Assembly (NCBI RefSeq): GCF_002019705.1
Contig: NZ_KV917377.1
Location: 2,664,565 to 2,728,564 of the forward strand
Source: Shouchella patagoniensis
GTDB lineage: Bacteria; Bacillota; Bacilli; Bacillales; Bacillaceae_D
Length of the DNA stretch: 64,000 nt
Reading direction: 5' to 3'
Shown: in pieces, positions 27,031 through 36,464 of the stretch
Layout: each line of letters opens with the position of its first letter
Position numbering within the stretch: the stretch's first letter is position 1
Program-made: the position numbers and the translations under genes
The notes under the pieces: model-generated
Seen by the model: only the letters and a program-made list of their open reading frames with translations
Told to the model about the DNA's origin: nothing
Databases searched by the model: none

Positions 27031-27681
27031 ATGTCAATATGCACTAAACTAAATCTTAATAAGTACAAAAATATGGTTGTGATCAATCAACCCGAAGATT
27101 ATGATCTATTTCCAGGAAATGTAACCTCATTATCTACAGAACATGACGCAATTTTTATTTTTGTAGAAACGATAGAAGAGATGATTTCGTCCATACAACG
27201 TATTAACACTCAACAACCTTTATTGGAAAAAGGCTATCTATATTTCGCTTATCCGAAAAAAGGCAATAAACGCTATGAAACGTTTATACATAGAGACGAA
27301 ATTTTTCCTGCGTTAAACGTTGGTAAAGACGGTTTTGTAGGGAATAGTGACCTTAAATTTTCACGTATGGTTAGCATGGATGAAGTATTTACTGTAGTAG
27401 GATTAAAACGTGAAAATAAGAGATCAAAAAAATCATCAGCTGCAAGTCAATGCGTGGCAGACTATGAGCAACATATCAAGGATGTTAAAGGACTGCTTGC
27501 TAAATATTCAGATGAGCTTCAATTTTATCAGGGCTTAACTCCAGGTTACCAAAAAGACTGGGCTCGCTACATTTTTTCTGCTAAACAACAGGAAACAAGG
27601 GATAAGCGCCAACAACAAATGATTAACATCCTCTCCCAAGGGTACAAGTCCGTTGATTTATATCGAAAAGAAAAAAAGTAA
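27031..27681 (+). CDS. YdeI/OmpD-associated family protein
   Basis: 216 residues in two parts. Residues 1-100 resemble the small DUF3052-type domain (IFIFVETIEEM..., GYLYFAYPKKGNK). Residues 145-216 are the OmdA/YdeI tail with DELQFYQGLTPGYQKDWARYIFSAKQQETRDKR, whose basic, helical stretch defines the family. Members are described as bacteriocin-protection or OmpD-associated, but a molecular role is not established. The ATG at 27031 follows AAGGAG. Stands alone, with a hairpin after it. Confidence 0.82.
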   Translation: MSICTKLNLNKYKNMVVINQPEDYDLFPGNVTSLSTEHDAIFIFVETIEEMISSIQRINTQQPLLEKGYLYFAYPKKGNKRYETFIHRDEIFPALNVGKDGFVGNSDLKFSRMVSMDEVFTVVGLKRENKRSKKSSAASQCVADYEQHIKDVKGLLAKYSDELQFYQGLTPGYQKDWARYIFSAKQQETRDKRQQQMINILSQGYKSVDLYRKEKK

Positions 27682-27723
27682 TCCAATATAGTTTTCATTC
27701 GGGAATAGTTCTTCCACACCATT

Positions 27724-27755
27724 AAAAAGGCCCAGAAAACAGTTCTGAGCTTTTC
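27724..27755 (+). terminator. Terminator after the YdeI-like gene
   Basis: AAAGGCCCAGAA pairs with TTCTGAGCTTTT, allowing two weak pairs, with a loop of about five bases and a TTTTCTC tail. Confidence 0.6.
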
Positions 27756-27945
27756 TCTCGTGCTTGAATTATATATAAATTTATTCCTTATTTTGCTAGT
27801 GAGCCAGTTCGTCTTTGGTTCTGCATCGCAAACTATCAATGCTATTTTGGCGTCGCTGGCTTTTTTCGTCGATATGCTGCTTATCATCTGAACTTAATTT
27901 TCCTGAACTTTTCCAAAATCTATAGAGATAGCATTTGAAATATAC

Positions 27946-29511
27946 TTACGTACCTACCAGCTTTAAGACCCACTTCTTAAAATCCAAAACCCGTGCATAT
28001 TCTGGTTGATTATTTGTACCGGCAATAATGAGTGGCGAAACGGAATCTTCTTTATGAAGGGATCCATGAGCTGCTCCTCCTACGTGGGTCGGCGTATGAT
28101 CTCCAATAAACTCATACCTTGGTTTTGCATCAACAATAACATAACGCCCTTCGTGTGAATGGAGGGCACCGTGAAGTCGCGCTAATGCATCGGGATAGTC
28201 GCCGTAAGTAATTATGTCTTGGTCATTCACGGTGAGATCTAAAAGCGATATGTCCCCTTCTATATCCCATGTCTGTCCATACGAATCGGTATAGTTTCCG
28301 TTCGGAGAAAAAGATAACAATTGGTTGGACCCTTCAGCCGCCACATAATTCATTTCTTTTTCTTTCCACGAAATAAAACCGATTCTTGGATCTTTTTTTA
28401 ACTGTGATACGATCTCCGAGAACGCAATCCCATTGTCTAATAGGTTAATGTAGGCCATTCGAGCATTTACAGCTAGTACCACTTGATCTCTCTCTTGGAC
28501 CTTGTCTCCAGGGTTCCAAACGGCATACTGCGCCAATAAGTCGTTTAAATCTATAAGGGCACTGTCATCGTCACTGCTAACCTTAGACTGACCGCTATCC
28601 CCATACACAATCCAAGTTGCCTTTTGAATCGCTTCTTTCCATGTCGGATAAGTATTTAAAATCTTTTGCAGCTCTTTATCGACCGCTTCAATTTCTTTAA
28701 GCACCATTGGTCCCCTTTTATGAACCGGTCTGTCCAAGTTAGGAAAGTAAGCAAGCGTAAACGAGGGCAATTGATTTTCTTGGATCATATAAACAAGTTC
28801 ATTTGCCGAAAATTCATCATTAATACCTATATTTTTCCAAATTTTATTGGAGTAATCACTATTAGAATTCCATTGGGAGAAACCACCTAACGATAACAGT
28901 GTCGGTCCATTGATATTTACATTTTCAGGAAGAAGATTCAGCCATGCGGCAAGCCTAGGGATCGTTAAGTAACCTGGGCTGTTTCCGCGATATATAAGTC
29001 CATTAATCGAGGCCGATTGGATACGTTCGTCCTCTAGTTCTTCGTAAATGGTTGAGACATTTTGGCTTAAATGGTCCTCATTCAAACGGATCAAGCTATC
29101 CCTTGCCATTTGTTTGATCCCAAGTGCCCATACTTCGCTCGGTCCACTTCCATAATTAACAAGGCGTTCTTCATCTTGCCTGTACCAAGCCAGTGCAGGT
29201 ATTTTATGCTGATCGGCATATGTTCCAGTTAGTAACGTGCTATCAACTGTAACTGACATTGTAGGGTAAGAACTAACGATTTCTGAATAATAGTGCCCGT
29301 GATCGATTAAGAATTCAAAAGCTGGCGCTTTCCCCTCTTCAATTGCTTTTTGTAAAGGCTCGTCCATAAGTGAATCAATTAGCAAGAATAAGACTGGTTT
29401 CCCCTCTGAATGGATGCTTGCTTCCGTTAAATCCTTCGTTGGTGTCGTTAATCCAACAAAATAAAAGCCCCCAAAAAGTAGAAATAGAATAAGTATAATA
29501 ACCTTCTTCAT
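27946..29511 (-). CDS. Alkaline phosphatase-superfamily phosphodiesterase, exported
   Basis: Predicted extracytoplasmic type I phosphodiesterase/nucleotide pyrophosphatase-like enzyme of about 521 residues. An uncleaved or signal helix at residues 1-20 is followed by LFLLIDSLMDEP (metal Asp), SSYPTMSVTVDSTLLTG (nucleophile Thr region), YFPNLDRPVHKRGP, YGDSGQS and GDHTPTHVGGAAHGS, the metal sites of the alkaline-phosphatase superfamily in order. The ATG at 29511 (MKKVIILIL) is preferred because it gives a proper export signal and has GGAG upstream (spacing 12). The frame is open to 29556. Substrate unknown. Confidence 0.82.
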   Translation of the reverse strand: MKKVIILILFLLFGGFYFVGLTTPTKDLTEASIHSEGKPVLFLLIDSLMDEPLQKAIEEGKAPAFEFLIDHGHYYSEIVSSYPTMSVTVDSTLLTGTYADQHKIPALAWYRQDEERLVNYGSGPSEVWALGIKQMARDSLIRLNEDHLSQNVSTIYEELEDERIQSASINGLIYRGNSPGYLTIPRLAAWLNLLPENVNINGPTLLSLGGFSQWNSNSDYSNKIWKNIGINDEFSANELVYMIQENQLPSFTLAYFPNLDRPVHKRGPMVLKEIEAVDKELQKILNTYPTWKEAIQKATWIVYGDSGQSKVSSDDDSALIDLNDLLAQYAVWNPGDKVQERDQVVLAVNARMAYINLLDNGIAFSEIVSQLKKDPRIGFISWKEKEMNYVAAEGSNQLLSFSPNGNYTDSYGQTWDIEGDISLLDLTVNDQDIITYGDYPDALARLHGALHSHEGRYVIVDAKPRYEFIGDHTPTHVGGAAHGSLHKEDSVSPLIIAGTNNQPEYARVLDFKKWVLKLVGT

Positions 29512-29938
29512 AAATAGTATCCACTCCTGAAAATATTCTTTAGAAACCCAAGTCATGCTTAATCTCGCTAAGTATGTCTGTGCCTCAATTTTTTATGAGA
29601 CACTTATTTTACTCTGAACATGAGTATTTAATACGGAATGGAAAGCTTTTATCCAGAAAATGACACTGTCTTAAGTACATTTTAGTTCCCAAGGCTAGGC
29701 CGCTGATTTTGGGCAACGTGATCGTCATTAGCTAGATAGTTGATCGCTATGATACCGATGAAAGGGTATACAAAAGCAGTAACCACTCGTGCAGTAAAGC
29801 TTCTATTGACTTGATACAAGAAAAGCGCGTAATTGACTATCTACCAATTACGCGCTTCCCAGCACTTAAAAAACATTATTAAGCTTCCAATACCCTTTAT
29901 TTAGGTTAAACAAGATTATTTCCTCTGATAATTATTAA
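29512..29938. other. Intergenic region with a perfect inverted repeat
   Basis: About 425 bases with no supported gene. A plus-strand frame over 29690-29890 is open except for one stop but resembles nothing I know. The clear element is the hairpin at 29823-29857, listed separately. Confidence 0.4.
29823..29857 (-). terminator. Perfect 13-bp hairpin, same stem as at 23753
   Basis: AAGCGCGTAATTG (29823-29835) and CAATTACGCGCTT (29845-29857) pair perfectly around a 9-base loop. On the minus strand TTTTCTTG follows, so it can end transcription of the membrane protein gene that stops at 29939. Confidence 0.7.
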
Positions 29939-30565
29939 TTAGAGCAATACTATTTTCCTGCAGTCAAGGTATTCATTTTGATTATCAACATTCTCCATAC
30001 TTGAAACTTTCGGTATCCCACGGTTTACGAATTCATGGTCAAGTTCTTCAATCGCAAAATACTCATGTTCATTGTTTGCCACATTCCCAACTTCCATTAA
30101 ATCGATTGTTTTTCCGTTTGCTAGCTCAATCTCATAAAAGAATCTTCTTGTTTGTTGGGAAAAGGGCCGGTACGAACCTTTTCCATGGACGCCCGTATGA
30201 ACGTTTGTGACCTCTTCATATGAATACTCATTCCCTTGCGGATGAAGAGAGGAATAATCAATGACTTTCTCATTGGTGATAACCCTCACACCAAAGAAAA
30301 TGACGTATAACAAGAGAATGTTGCCACCACAAACAGCAACCACGAAGTACTTCTTCTTAGTTGAGAAACGAGAGCTCTTTCGCGTTCTTCTTTTTCTAGG
30401 GCCCTTTGTCAGAACTTCAAATAAACCAATAATAAGGAGAAACGGATAGAGTAAAATATGAATAGAAAACGGATAGTTAAAAGTCCATAATACATAGTTT
30501 TCAGGCACCAGTACGGTTTCTTGTGCTTTCACAATAAACAAATACATAATTAACGTAAAAAGCAT
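29939..30565 (-). CDS. Hypothetical membrane protein, start codon possibly lost
   Basis: About 208 residues as called from ATG 30565: two or three membrane helices, a basic loop (KGPRKRRTRKSSRF), another helix, and a soluble C-terminal part. I do not recognise the family. The frame stays open upstream to 30622 and reads KKKTIRTILLFTVSIVAN, which looks like the real N-terminus (basic residues then a helix). At exactly the place of a start codon, eight bases after AGAGG (30631-30635), stands GGG (30620-30622). So the original start seems mutated, and translation may now be poor. It follows the TetR gene by about 20 bases and was probably co-transcribed with it. Confidence 0.55.
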   Translation of the reverse strand: MLFTLIMYLFIVKAQETVLVPENYVLWTFNYPFSIHILLYPFLLIIGLFEVLTKGPRKRRTRKSSRFSTKKKYFVVAVCGGNILLLYVIFFGVRVITNEKVIDYSSLHPQGNEYSYEEVTNVHTGVHGKGSYRPFSQQTRRFFYEIELANGKTIDLMEVGNVANNEHEYFAIEELDHEFVNRGIPKVSSMENVDNQNEYLDCRKIVLL

Positions 30566-30641
30566 ATTGGCAACGATTGAGACCGTAAACAGTAGAATAG
30601 TCCGTATTGTCTTTTTCTTCCCAGTTCAAACCTCTATTCAC

Positions 30642-31223
30642 TTAACGATTACGAAACCCTGCTAACCCATGATTCGTAAAATAATGAATTAATGCAGCCA
30701 TTTCTTTAGGTGATTCTTTTTTTCCGTTAGCGAGCCAGCTTTCAATCACATCAATTCCTCCACTAACAACGAGCAATGGAATGTACTCCGACAACTTTCC
30801 ACGTAAATGGAATTCATCAATCCATTTCCCCATAATAACGGTATGTGTTAACTCCATTACTCTTTTCTTAAACGTTGTATCACCATTCTTACTTAGGAGA
30901 ATCTGACAAAGATCACTTTTGTCGGCAACATATTCAAGTATTTTTTCCGTCATTTGTAATACTTCTTCTTCTTTCTTAAAATTGTATTGGTTTAACGTTT
31001 GGTACATATCATCTACAATCTCTTCGCTAATTTTGTCTAGCAGGTCAGATTGGTCCGTGTAGTGACTATAAAAGGTGGACCGATTAATATCTGCTAGCGC
31101 GCATAGTTCTTTCACCGTTACTGCCGAGATCGGTTTTTCTTTTAATAATTGAATCAAGCAATCTTTTAAAACCATCCTCGTATATTTCTTTCGCCTGTCC
31201 ATTTTCTCTGGCATTTCTTTCAC
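30642..31223 (-). CDS. TetR/AcrR-family regulator of the MMPL locus
   Basis: Repressor of about 193 residues. The N-terminal helix-turn-helix reads AVTVKELCALADINRSTFYSHYTDQSDLLDKI (two segments), the standard TetR DNA-binding fold; the C-terminal domain resembles the TetR_C_7/DhaS-type. It is divergent from the MMPL exporter gene, and a palindrome overlapping the exporter's -35 box is its likely operator. Start either GTG 31223 or ATG 31202 (MDRRKKYTRM); neither has a decisive binding site. Confidence 0.85.
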   Translation of the reverse strand: MKEMPEKMDRRKKYTRMVLKDCLIQLLKEKPISAVTVKELCALADINRSTFYSHYTDQSDLLDKISEEIVDDMYQTLNQYNFKKEEEVLQMTEKILEYVADKSDLCQILLSKNGDTTFKKRVMELTHTVIMGKWIDEFHLRGKLSEYIPLLVVSGGIDVIESWLANGKKESPKEMAALIHYFTNHGLAGFRNR

Positions 31224-31283
31224 AACCTTTTTTTGATTTTATCCAACAGTCATGAATGAAGTGTTGCGAAGCTAACAGATTCT

Positions 31284-31325
31284 AAACAACTGTTTGTTGT
31301 TTCTCCAACACTGTGTATATATACT
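31284..31325 (+). promoter_or_regulatory. MMPL promoter with overlapping TetR operator candidate
   Basis: TTGTTT (31297-31302), 17 bases, TATACT (31320-31325). The palindrome AAACAAC-TGTTT-GTTGTTT (31284-31302) covers the -35 box. A wider pair AGTGTTG (31260-31266)/CAACACT (31306-31312) encloses it. Confidence 0.65.
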
Positions 31326-31369
31326 ATTAAAGGAAATAGTAAGAAAGTCAAGATGGGGTGAGAACTGAA

Positions 31370-33421
31370 TTGTTTATCAATAAAATCATTCAGCATAAAC
31401 GAGCCATCGTGCTTGTTTTTGCTGTTGTAACCGTTATTTCAATTGTATCGCAATTTTTTGTATCAATAAATTACAATATGGTGGATTATCTCCCAGACGA
31501 TGCTCCCTCTACTGAAGCGCTAGAACAAATGGAAGCTGAATTCTCTGGCACCATGCCTAATACAAATGTTCTCGTTCGAGATATTTCCGTTCAAGAAGCA
31601 TTGGACTACAAAGAACGTTTAAGCCTAATTGATGGCGTAACCGATGTCATGTGGCTCGATGATATGGCGGATACCCGCGTTCCACTTGAGGTCCTCGACT
31701 CTGACTTAGTTGAATCCTATTACAAAGATAGCCACGCTTTGTTTTCGTTAACGATTTCAGCCGGAGAAGAAGTGAATGCAACTGAAGAGATTTACGAGTT
31801 AATTGGTGAAGAAAATGCTGCTACAGGGGAAGCTGTTAACACGGCAACCTCTCAAAATATGACGAGTTCTGAAACATTTTACGCTGCCGCCCTATTAATT
31901 CCAATCATTATTATTATCTTAGTCGTATCAACGAAATCATGGGCCGAACCCATTTTCTTTTTAACAGCAATTGGTGTATCCGTATTAATTAATTTAGGAA
32001 CAAATATATTCTTAGGCGAAATTTCCTTTGTCACTCAGTCAGTGGCACCTATTTTACAATTAGCTGTCTCTCTCGACTATGCAATCTTTTTACTTCATAA
32101 CTTTTCCGATGAATTAAAACGGGGTGAAACACCGGAAAAAGCGATGGCCAAAGCAATGAAATCATCGTTCCCTGTTATTTTCGTCAGTGCCGTAACAACC
32201 TTTTTTGGTTTTATGTCTCTCATGTTAATGGATTTTGAAATTGGCGCAGACCTTGGTCTAAACCTAATCAAAGGGATTGTCTTAAGCTTTATTTCCGTAG
32301 TTGTCTTTTTGCCTGCCTTAACATTATTTGCATACAAGTGGATTGAAAAAACACAGCATAAAAGTCTTGTTCCGAGTTTTAAAGGAATTGGTTCGAAAAT
32401 ACTTAAATTTCGAGTCCCTGCTCTCGTCCTTGTATTTGCATTAATTGTACCTAGTTTTCTAGCCCAAAGCAGCACCTCTTTCACATACGGATTAGGTGAT
32501 TTGCCTGAAGACACGAGAGCTGGGGCAGATGCCAAGATGATTGAAGAGACATTTGGACAGTCAACACCTATCGTGCTACTAGTGCCGAACGACGATATTG
32601 CTAAAGAAAATGAACTGGCAGATGAGATTAAAGCATTGCCTCATGTTGACTCGGTTGTGTCCTATGCGACGATGATTGGGACCGTCATTCCTGCTGACTT
32701 TCTCGATGAGACTGTGACAAGTGAATTTCAATCGGAAAACTATAGCCGTATTATGGTGTATACGAACGCTGGAGTTGAGGGAGACATTCCCTTTCAACTC
32801 GTAGAACAAACGCGGGAACTCGCTCACTCTTATTACGGTGATGAGGCATACAGCCTTGGTGAGAGCGTAACGCTTTATGATATGAAAGAGACGGTCAGTA
32901 AAGACAATCAAGTCGTTAATACAATGACCATTATTACGATTGCGATCGTATTAATGCTTACATTCCGGTCGTTCTCTATTCCAATTATCTTACTGCTTAC
33001 GATTCAAGCGGCTGTCTGGATTAATTTATCCGTTCCGTACTTTACGAACGACTCCCTCGTATTTGTCGGCTACTTAATTGTTAGTACGGTTCAATTAGCT
33101 GCAACAATTGATTATGGCATTCTTTTAATGGAGACGTATAAGCATCATCGCCAGCACATGCCAGCTTACGCGGCAATGAAAAAAGCATTAGACGAAAAGA
33201 TCTTCTCGATTATTATCTCTGCTGCGATTTTATCGAGCGTCGGATTTATTTTATGGTTTACATCAACCAATCCAACCGTGTCTTCCATTGGATTACTACT
33301 TGGAAGAGGCGCTGCTCTTGCTTTTTTACTCGTCGTCTTTTTCCTACCAGCTATGTTGTTGCTTTCGGATAAGTTGATTAAAAAGACAACCCACAAAGCC
33401 AATTTTTATGAGGAGGAGTAA
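31370..33421 (+). CDS. MMPL/RND-family membrane transporter
   Basis: Polytopic membrane protein of about 683 residues built as two repeats. Each repeat has one helix, an extracytoplasmic loop, then a bundle of five or six helices (about 175-330 and 510-680). LDYAIFLLHNF and the matching DYGILLMETYKHHR in the second half are the conserved transmembrane stretches of MMPL proteins that carry the proton-relay Asp. The family exports lipids, siderophores or drugs; substrate unknown. The start is probably TTG 31370 (MFINKIIQHKR) after GGGGTGAG; GTG 31358 is also possible. Downstream gene follows after 3 bases. Confidence 0.87.
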   Translation: MFINKIIQHKRAIVLVFAVVTVISIVSQFFVSINYNMVDYLPDDAPSTEALEQMEAEFSGTMPNTNVLVRDISVQEALDYKERLSLIDGVTDVMWLDDMADTRVPLEVLDSDLVESYYKDSHALFSLTISAGEEVNATEEIYELIGEENAATGEAVNTATSQNMTSSETFYAAALLIPIIIIILVVSTKSWAEPIFFLTAIGVSVLINLGTNIFLGEISFVTQSVAPILQLAVSLDYAIFLLHNFSDELKRGETPEKAMAKAMKSSFPVIFVSAVTTFFGFMSLMLMDFEIGADLGLNLIKGIVLSFISVVVFLPALTLFAYKWIEKTQHKSLVPSFKGIGSKILKFRVPALVLVFALIVPSFLAQSSTSFTYGLGDLPEDTRAGADAKMIEETFGQSTPIVLLVPNDDIAKENELADEIKALPHVDSVVSYATMIGTVIPADFLDETVTSEFQSENYSRIMVYTNAGVEGDIPFQLVEQTRELAHSYYGDEAYSLGESVTLYDMKETVSKDNQVVNTMTIITIAIVLMLTFRSFSIPIILLLTIQAAVWINLSVPYFTNDSLVFVGYLIVSTVQLAATIDYGILLMETYKHHRQHMPAYAAMKKALDEKIFSIIISAAILSSVGFILWFTSTNPTVSSIGLLLGRGAALAFLLVVFFLPAMLLLSDKLIKKTTHKANFYEEE

Positions 33422-33424
33422 CGA

Positions 33425-35245
33425 ATGAAACAAAAAACAACGCTGCTTCTTGCCGTTGCCGTACTAATACAGCCCACACTCCACGTAAGTGCAAATACAA
33501 ACGAAGGAACCATTTCTTCTAAAGACGAAGTGATTTATGCAAACTTGCAAACGAATGGCAGCGTCGATGAACTATATGTAGTCAATGCTTTAGACGTTGA
33601 GGAAGAAGGAACGATTCTAGACTATGGCGCGTATGACCAGATCACAAACCTAACTGATTTATCCGAGATCACGCAAAATGACAATGAAATTGAATTAAAC
33701 GTACCGACAGGCATGTTTTATTATCAGGGCAATCTTGAACAACAATCACAGCTTCCTTGGGCGTTCGAGATTACGTACGCATTAAACGGTGAACAACTTG
33801 ACGGAGCTGACTTACTTGGAAGAGAGGGCGAACTTGAATTAGCCATTCAGGTTACACAAAACGAAGACATTGATCCCGCCTTCTTTGAAAATTACATGCT
33901 GCAAATTTCCATTCCGCTTAATAGCCAAAAGTTTAGTGACATTAACGCACCAGAAGCAACGATTGCTAACGCTGGTCAAAACAAGCAACTTACTTATACT
34001 GTCATGCCTGAAGAAGAAGCAGATTTCACCTTAACTGCAACTGTCTCTGACTTTGAATTTGAAGGAATTGAAATAGCGGCTCTCCCTTCTTCATTTGCGA
34101 TTGATTCACCGGACACTGAAGAATTAACGGGAGAATTTGATTCTTTGACTGGAGCCATTTCTGATTTAACAACTGGTCTTGGTGATCTGCACGAAGGTCT
34201 GAACGGCTTATCTTCTGGGTTATATCAACTTAAGGAAGGTTCCAGTAACTATCAAGCAGGGATGAGCGAAACCGCTGGTGCTGGCAGTGAACTTGTTTTT
34301 GCATCAAGTGCGATTAAACAAAGCTTAAATGATTTAAACGAGGGACTCCAAGGGGATAGCATGGAAGCAACCGATTTCGATCTCGATATTGGGCTAGATG
34401 ATGAATTGTTTGATGCCCTTAGTCAATTTTCAGGCGGCATGACTGAAATAGGCAGCGGGATTGAGGAATTAAGTACGAATTATGAGCAGGCCTACAATGC
34501 TCTAAAAACAGAGATTGACGACATTCCTGATCATGATATCGCGGAAGAAGACATTCAACAATTATATGAAAACAATCCTGATTCTGAAACTGTAGACATG
34601 TTAGTTGAAACCTATGCCGCTTCAAAAAGCGCAAAAGGAACGTTTGAGGCAGTAGATGAGGCTTTCGCTGCTGTGGCCCCAGCTCTTGCAGAAATCAAGA
34701 CATCCGTTTTACAAATAGGAGAAGGAATTGATGCGTTTTCTTCTTCGATTGAAGAAGCTCTTAGCGAAATGGAAGACATTGACTTTGGTGCTGGTCTAGA
34801 TGAATTAAAGAACGGCATAGATGAACTAGCAACACAATATGGGTCGTTCCATAACGGGTTAAATGAATATGCCAACGGTGTAAGCGAGCTTTCTGGCGCT
34901 TACGATGAGATTCATTCTGGCATTGAAGAGTCAGCGGGTGGCACAAATGAGTTATCCTCTGGTCTATCTGAAGTGCACCAAGGCATGGGAGAACTTGAGA
35001 AAGCAACCGCAGAGATCCCAGACGAAATGCAAACCGAAATCGATGAAATGATCGCACAATATGACAAATCAGATTATGAGGCGATCTCCTTTGTTTCACC
35101 CGAAAACAATGACATTGTCAAAAACGTACAGTTTGTGATCCAAACCGAAAGTGTAAAGCTAGTGGAGAATAACGAAGAAGCAGATGACGATGAAGACGAA
35201 CCAAGTATATGGCAGAGGTTTTTGCAGCTGTTTAATTGGGGTTAA
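33425..35245 (+). CDS. Secreted heptad-repeat protein (YhgE/X-tail type), MMPL partner
   Basis: 606-residue exported protein: signal peptide at 1-24 (cleavage near VSANT), a beta-rich region to about 220, then a long coiled region with repeated L-x-x-G-L heptads (TTGLGDLHEGLNGLSSGLYQL, ELSSGLSEVHQGMGELEK). This pattern is the X-X-X-Leu-X-X-Gly heptad of YhgE/Pip-like proteins. There is no C-terminal membrane helix; the end is a basic-aromatic WQRFLQLFNWG after an acidic run. MMPL genes are often paired with such proteins, which may bridge the envelope (inference). Coupled to the MMPL gene and followed by a strong terminator. Confidence 0.82.
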   Translation: MKQKTTLLLAVAVLIQPTLHVSANTNEGTISSKDEVIYANLQTNGSVDELYVVNALDVEEEGTILDYGAYDQITNLTDLSEITQNDNEIELNVPTGMFYYQGNLEQQSQLPWAFEITYALNGEQLDGADLLGREGELELAIQVTQNEDIDPAFFENYMLQISIPLNSQKFSDINAPEATIANAGQNKQLTYTVMPEEEADFTLTATVSDFEFEGIEIAALPSSFAIDSPDTEELTGEFDSLTGAISDLTTGLGDLHEGLNGLSSGLYQLKEGSSNYQAGMSETAGAGSELVFASSAIKQSLNDLNEGLQGDSMEATDFDLDIGLDDELFDALSQFSGGMTEIGSGIEELSTNYEQAYNALKTEIDDIPDHDIAEEDIQQLYENNPDSETVDMLVETYAASKSAKGTFEAVDEAFAAVAPALAEIKTSVLQIGEGIDAFSSSIEEALSEMEDIDFGAGLDELKNGIDELATQYGSFHNGLNEYANGVSELSGAYDEIHSGIEESAGGTNELSSGLSEVHQGMGELEKATAEIPDEMQTEIDEMIAQYDKSDYEAISFVSPENNDIVKNVQFVIQTESVKLVENNEEADDDEDEPSIWQRFLQLFNWG

Positions 35246-35254
35246 AAATGAAGG

Positions 35255-35290
35255 AAGCCCTCTTACCTTTTGGTAGGAGGGCTTTTTTTG
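35255..35290 (+). terminator. Strong terminator after the MMPL operon
   Basis: AGCCCTCTTACC pairs with GGTAGGAGGGCT around TTTT, followed by seven Ts. 10 bases past the stop codon. Confidence 0.92.
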
Positions 35291-35528
35291 TCTTTGAGTC
35301 AGGTTCATTCGTTATGTTGGTGTCCTGCAGTTAACATATATCGCTCTCGATACAGGATTATACAATAAGTTCTTTTCAAATGGAGAATGATATATAGTAG
35401 AATTGCATTCCTCATCAAATCGAAACCTTATAGCGAATTAATTGGTACAGTTTGCTCAAAAAACAGACTAATGGTACGATTCAATTCGTCTACAATAAAG
35501 GAACTTGAGAGAAAAGAGATGACTACAT

Positions 35529-36329
35529 ATGGAACTATCACTTCTTGTTTTTTCTTTAATTGGCATTTTCATTGGAATTCTTTCTAGTATGTTTGGCTTT
35601 GGTGGGGGCTTTGTTGTTGTTCCTATTTTATTCGCATTCCTGCCTGATACCATCCCATCAAATTATTTAATGCATACAGCTATCGGTACATCCCTCGCTG
35701 TAATGATTATCAATTCTTTTAACTCAACCATAAACCACGCAAGAAAAGGAAACGTAACTTGGTCGGTATTCAAACGATTGGTTGGATCGATTGCAGTAGG
35801 GTCTTTACTAGGTGGCCTCATCGCTGTTTTTATTAATAGCGAGGTTCTTCGAATTGCTTTTATCAGTTTGTTGGTTTATGTCCTCATCAGCAATAGCTTG
35901 AGAAAGACGTTTACAAAAGAAATCGATACACCTTTTCGTCTTCCGAAACCAAGATCAAGTGCTTTTGTTGGAACAGGAATTGGCTTTATCTCAACCTTGT
36001 TAGGCATTGGCGGAAGCGTCATGACCATTCCTTATCTTCGAAAAAAAGGAATGCGTATGCTAAATGCGGTTGCTCTTGCTACGCCATTAGGTTTGCCAAT
36101 AGCCATTGTAGGCTCTGCCACCTATTTAATGACGGGCTTACAAGCAGAAGGAATGCCTTCTTCGACAATCGGGTTCATTTACCTCCCTGCACTTGTTGGA
36201 TTTACAATAGGCGGATTTTTTGGCGTACCAATCGGAAGAAAATGGGCACAACAATTGCCAGATTCACTCTTTTCAAAATTTTATTTAATCTTGCTGTTTA
36301 TTGTTGTCGTTCTTATGATTATTGGCTAG
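35529..36329 (+). CDS. TauE/SafE-family anion exporter
   Basis: Membrane protein of 266 residues with about eight helices. The duplicated family signature is visible as GILSSMFGFGGGFVVVPIL near residue 20 and GFISTLLGIGGSVMTIPYL near 155. The family moves sulfite, sulfonates or related organic anions outward or inward; the substrate here is unknown. Monocistronic by position. Start at ATG 35529 has only a weak AGAG before it. Confidence 0.9.
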   Translation: MELSLLVFSLIGIFIGILSSMFGFGGGFVVVPILFAFLPDTIPSNYLMHTAIGTSLAVMIINSFNSTINHARKGNVTWSVFKRLVGSIAVGSLLGGLIAVFINSEVLRIAFISLLVYVLISNSLRKTFTKEIDTPFRLPKPRSSAFVGTGIGFISTLLGIGGSVMTIPYLRKKGMRMLNAVALATPLGLPIAIVGSATYLMTGLQAEGMPSSTIGFIYLPALVGFTIGGFFGVPIGRKWAQQLPDSLFSKFYLILLFIVVVLMIIG

Positions 36330-36464
36330 GGTTCAAGTGCGAGAGCCTCTAATAAAGGTTCTTGCATAAAAAGGAAACGAAAAACGCAAATTATTGAGCT
36401 TGCCATACAGTTCATTATCACAAATTCAAATACATTTATTACAAGCAAATGAAGGAGAATACAG

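Noticed and set aside
29690-29890. Degraded transposase or other gene between the phosphodiesterase and the membrane protein
   Set aside because: The frame is nearly open but shows no motif; there are no terminal repeats or target duplications.
36336-36366. Terminator or regulatory hairpin before fabF
   Set aside because: The stem needs two G-U pairs and has no T tail; no FapR-type palindrome is present.
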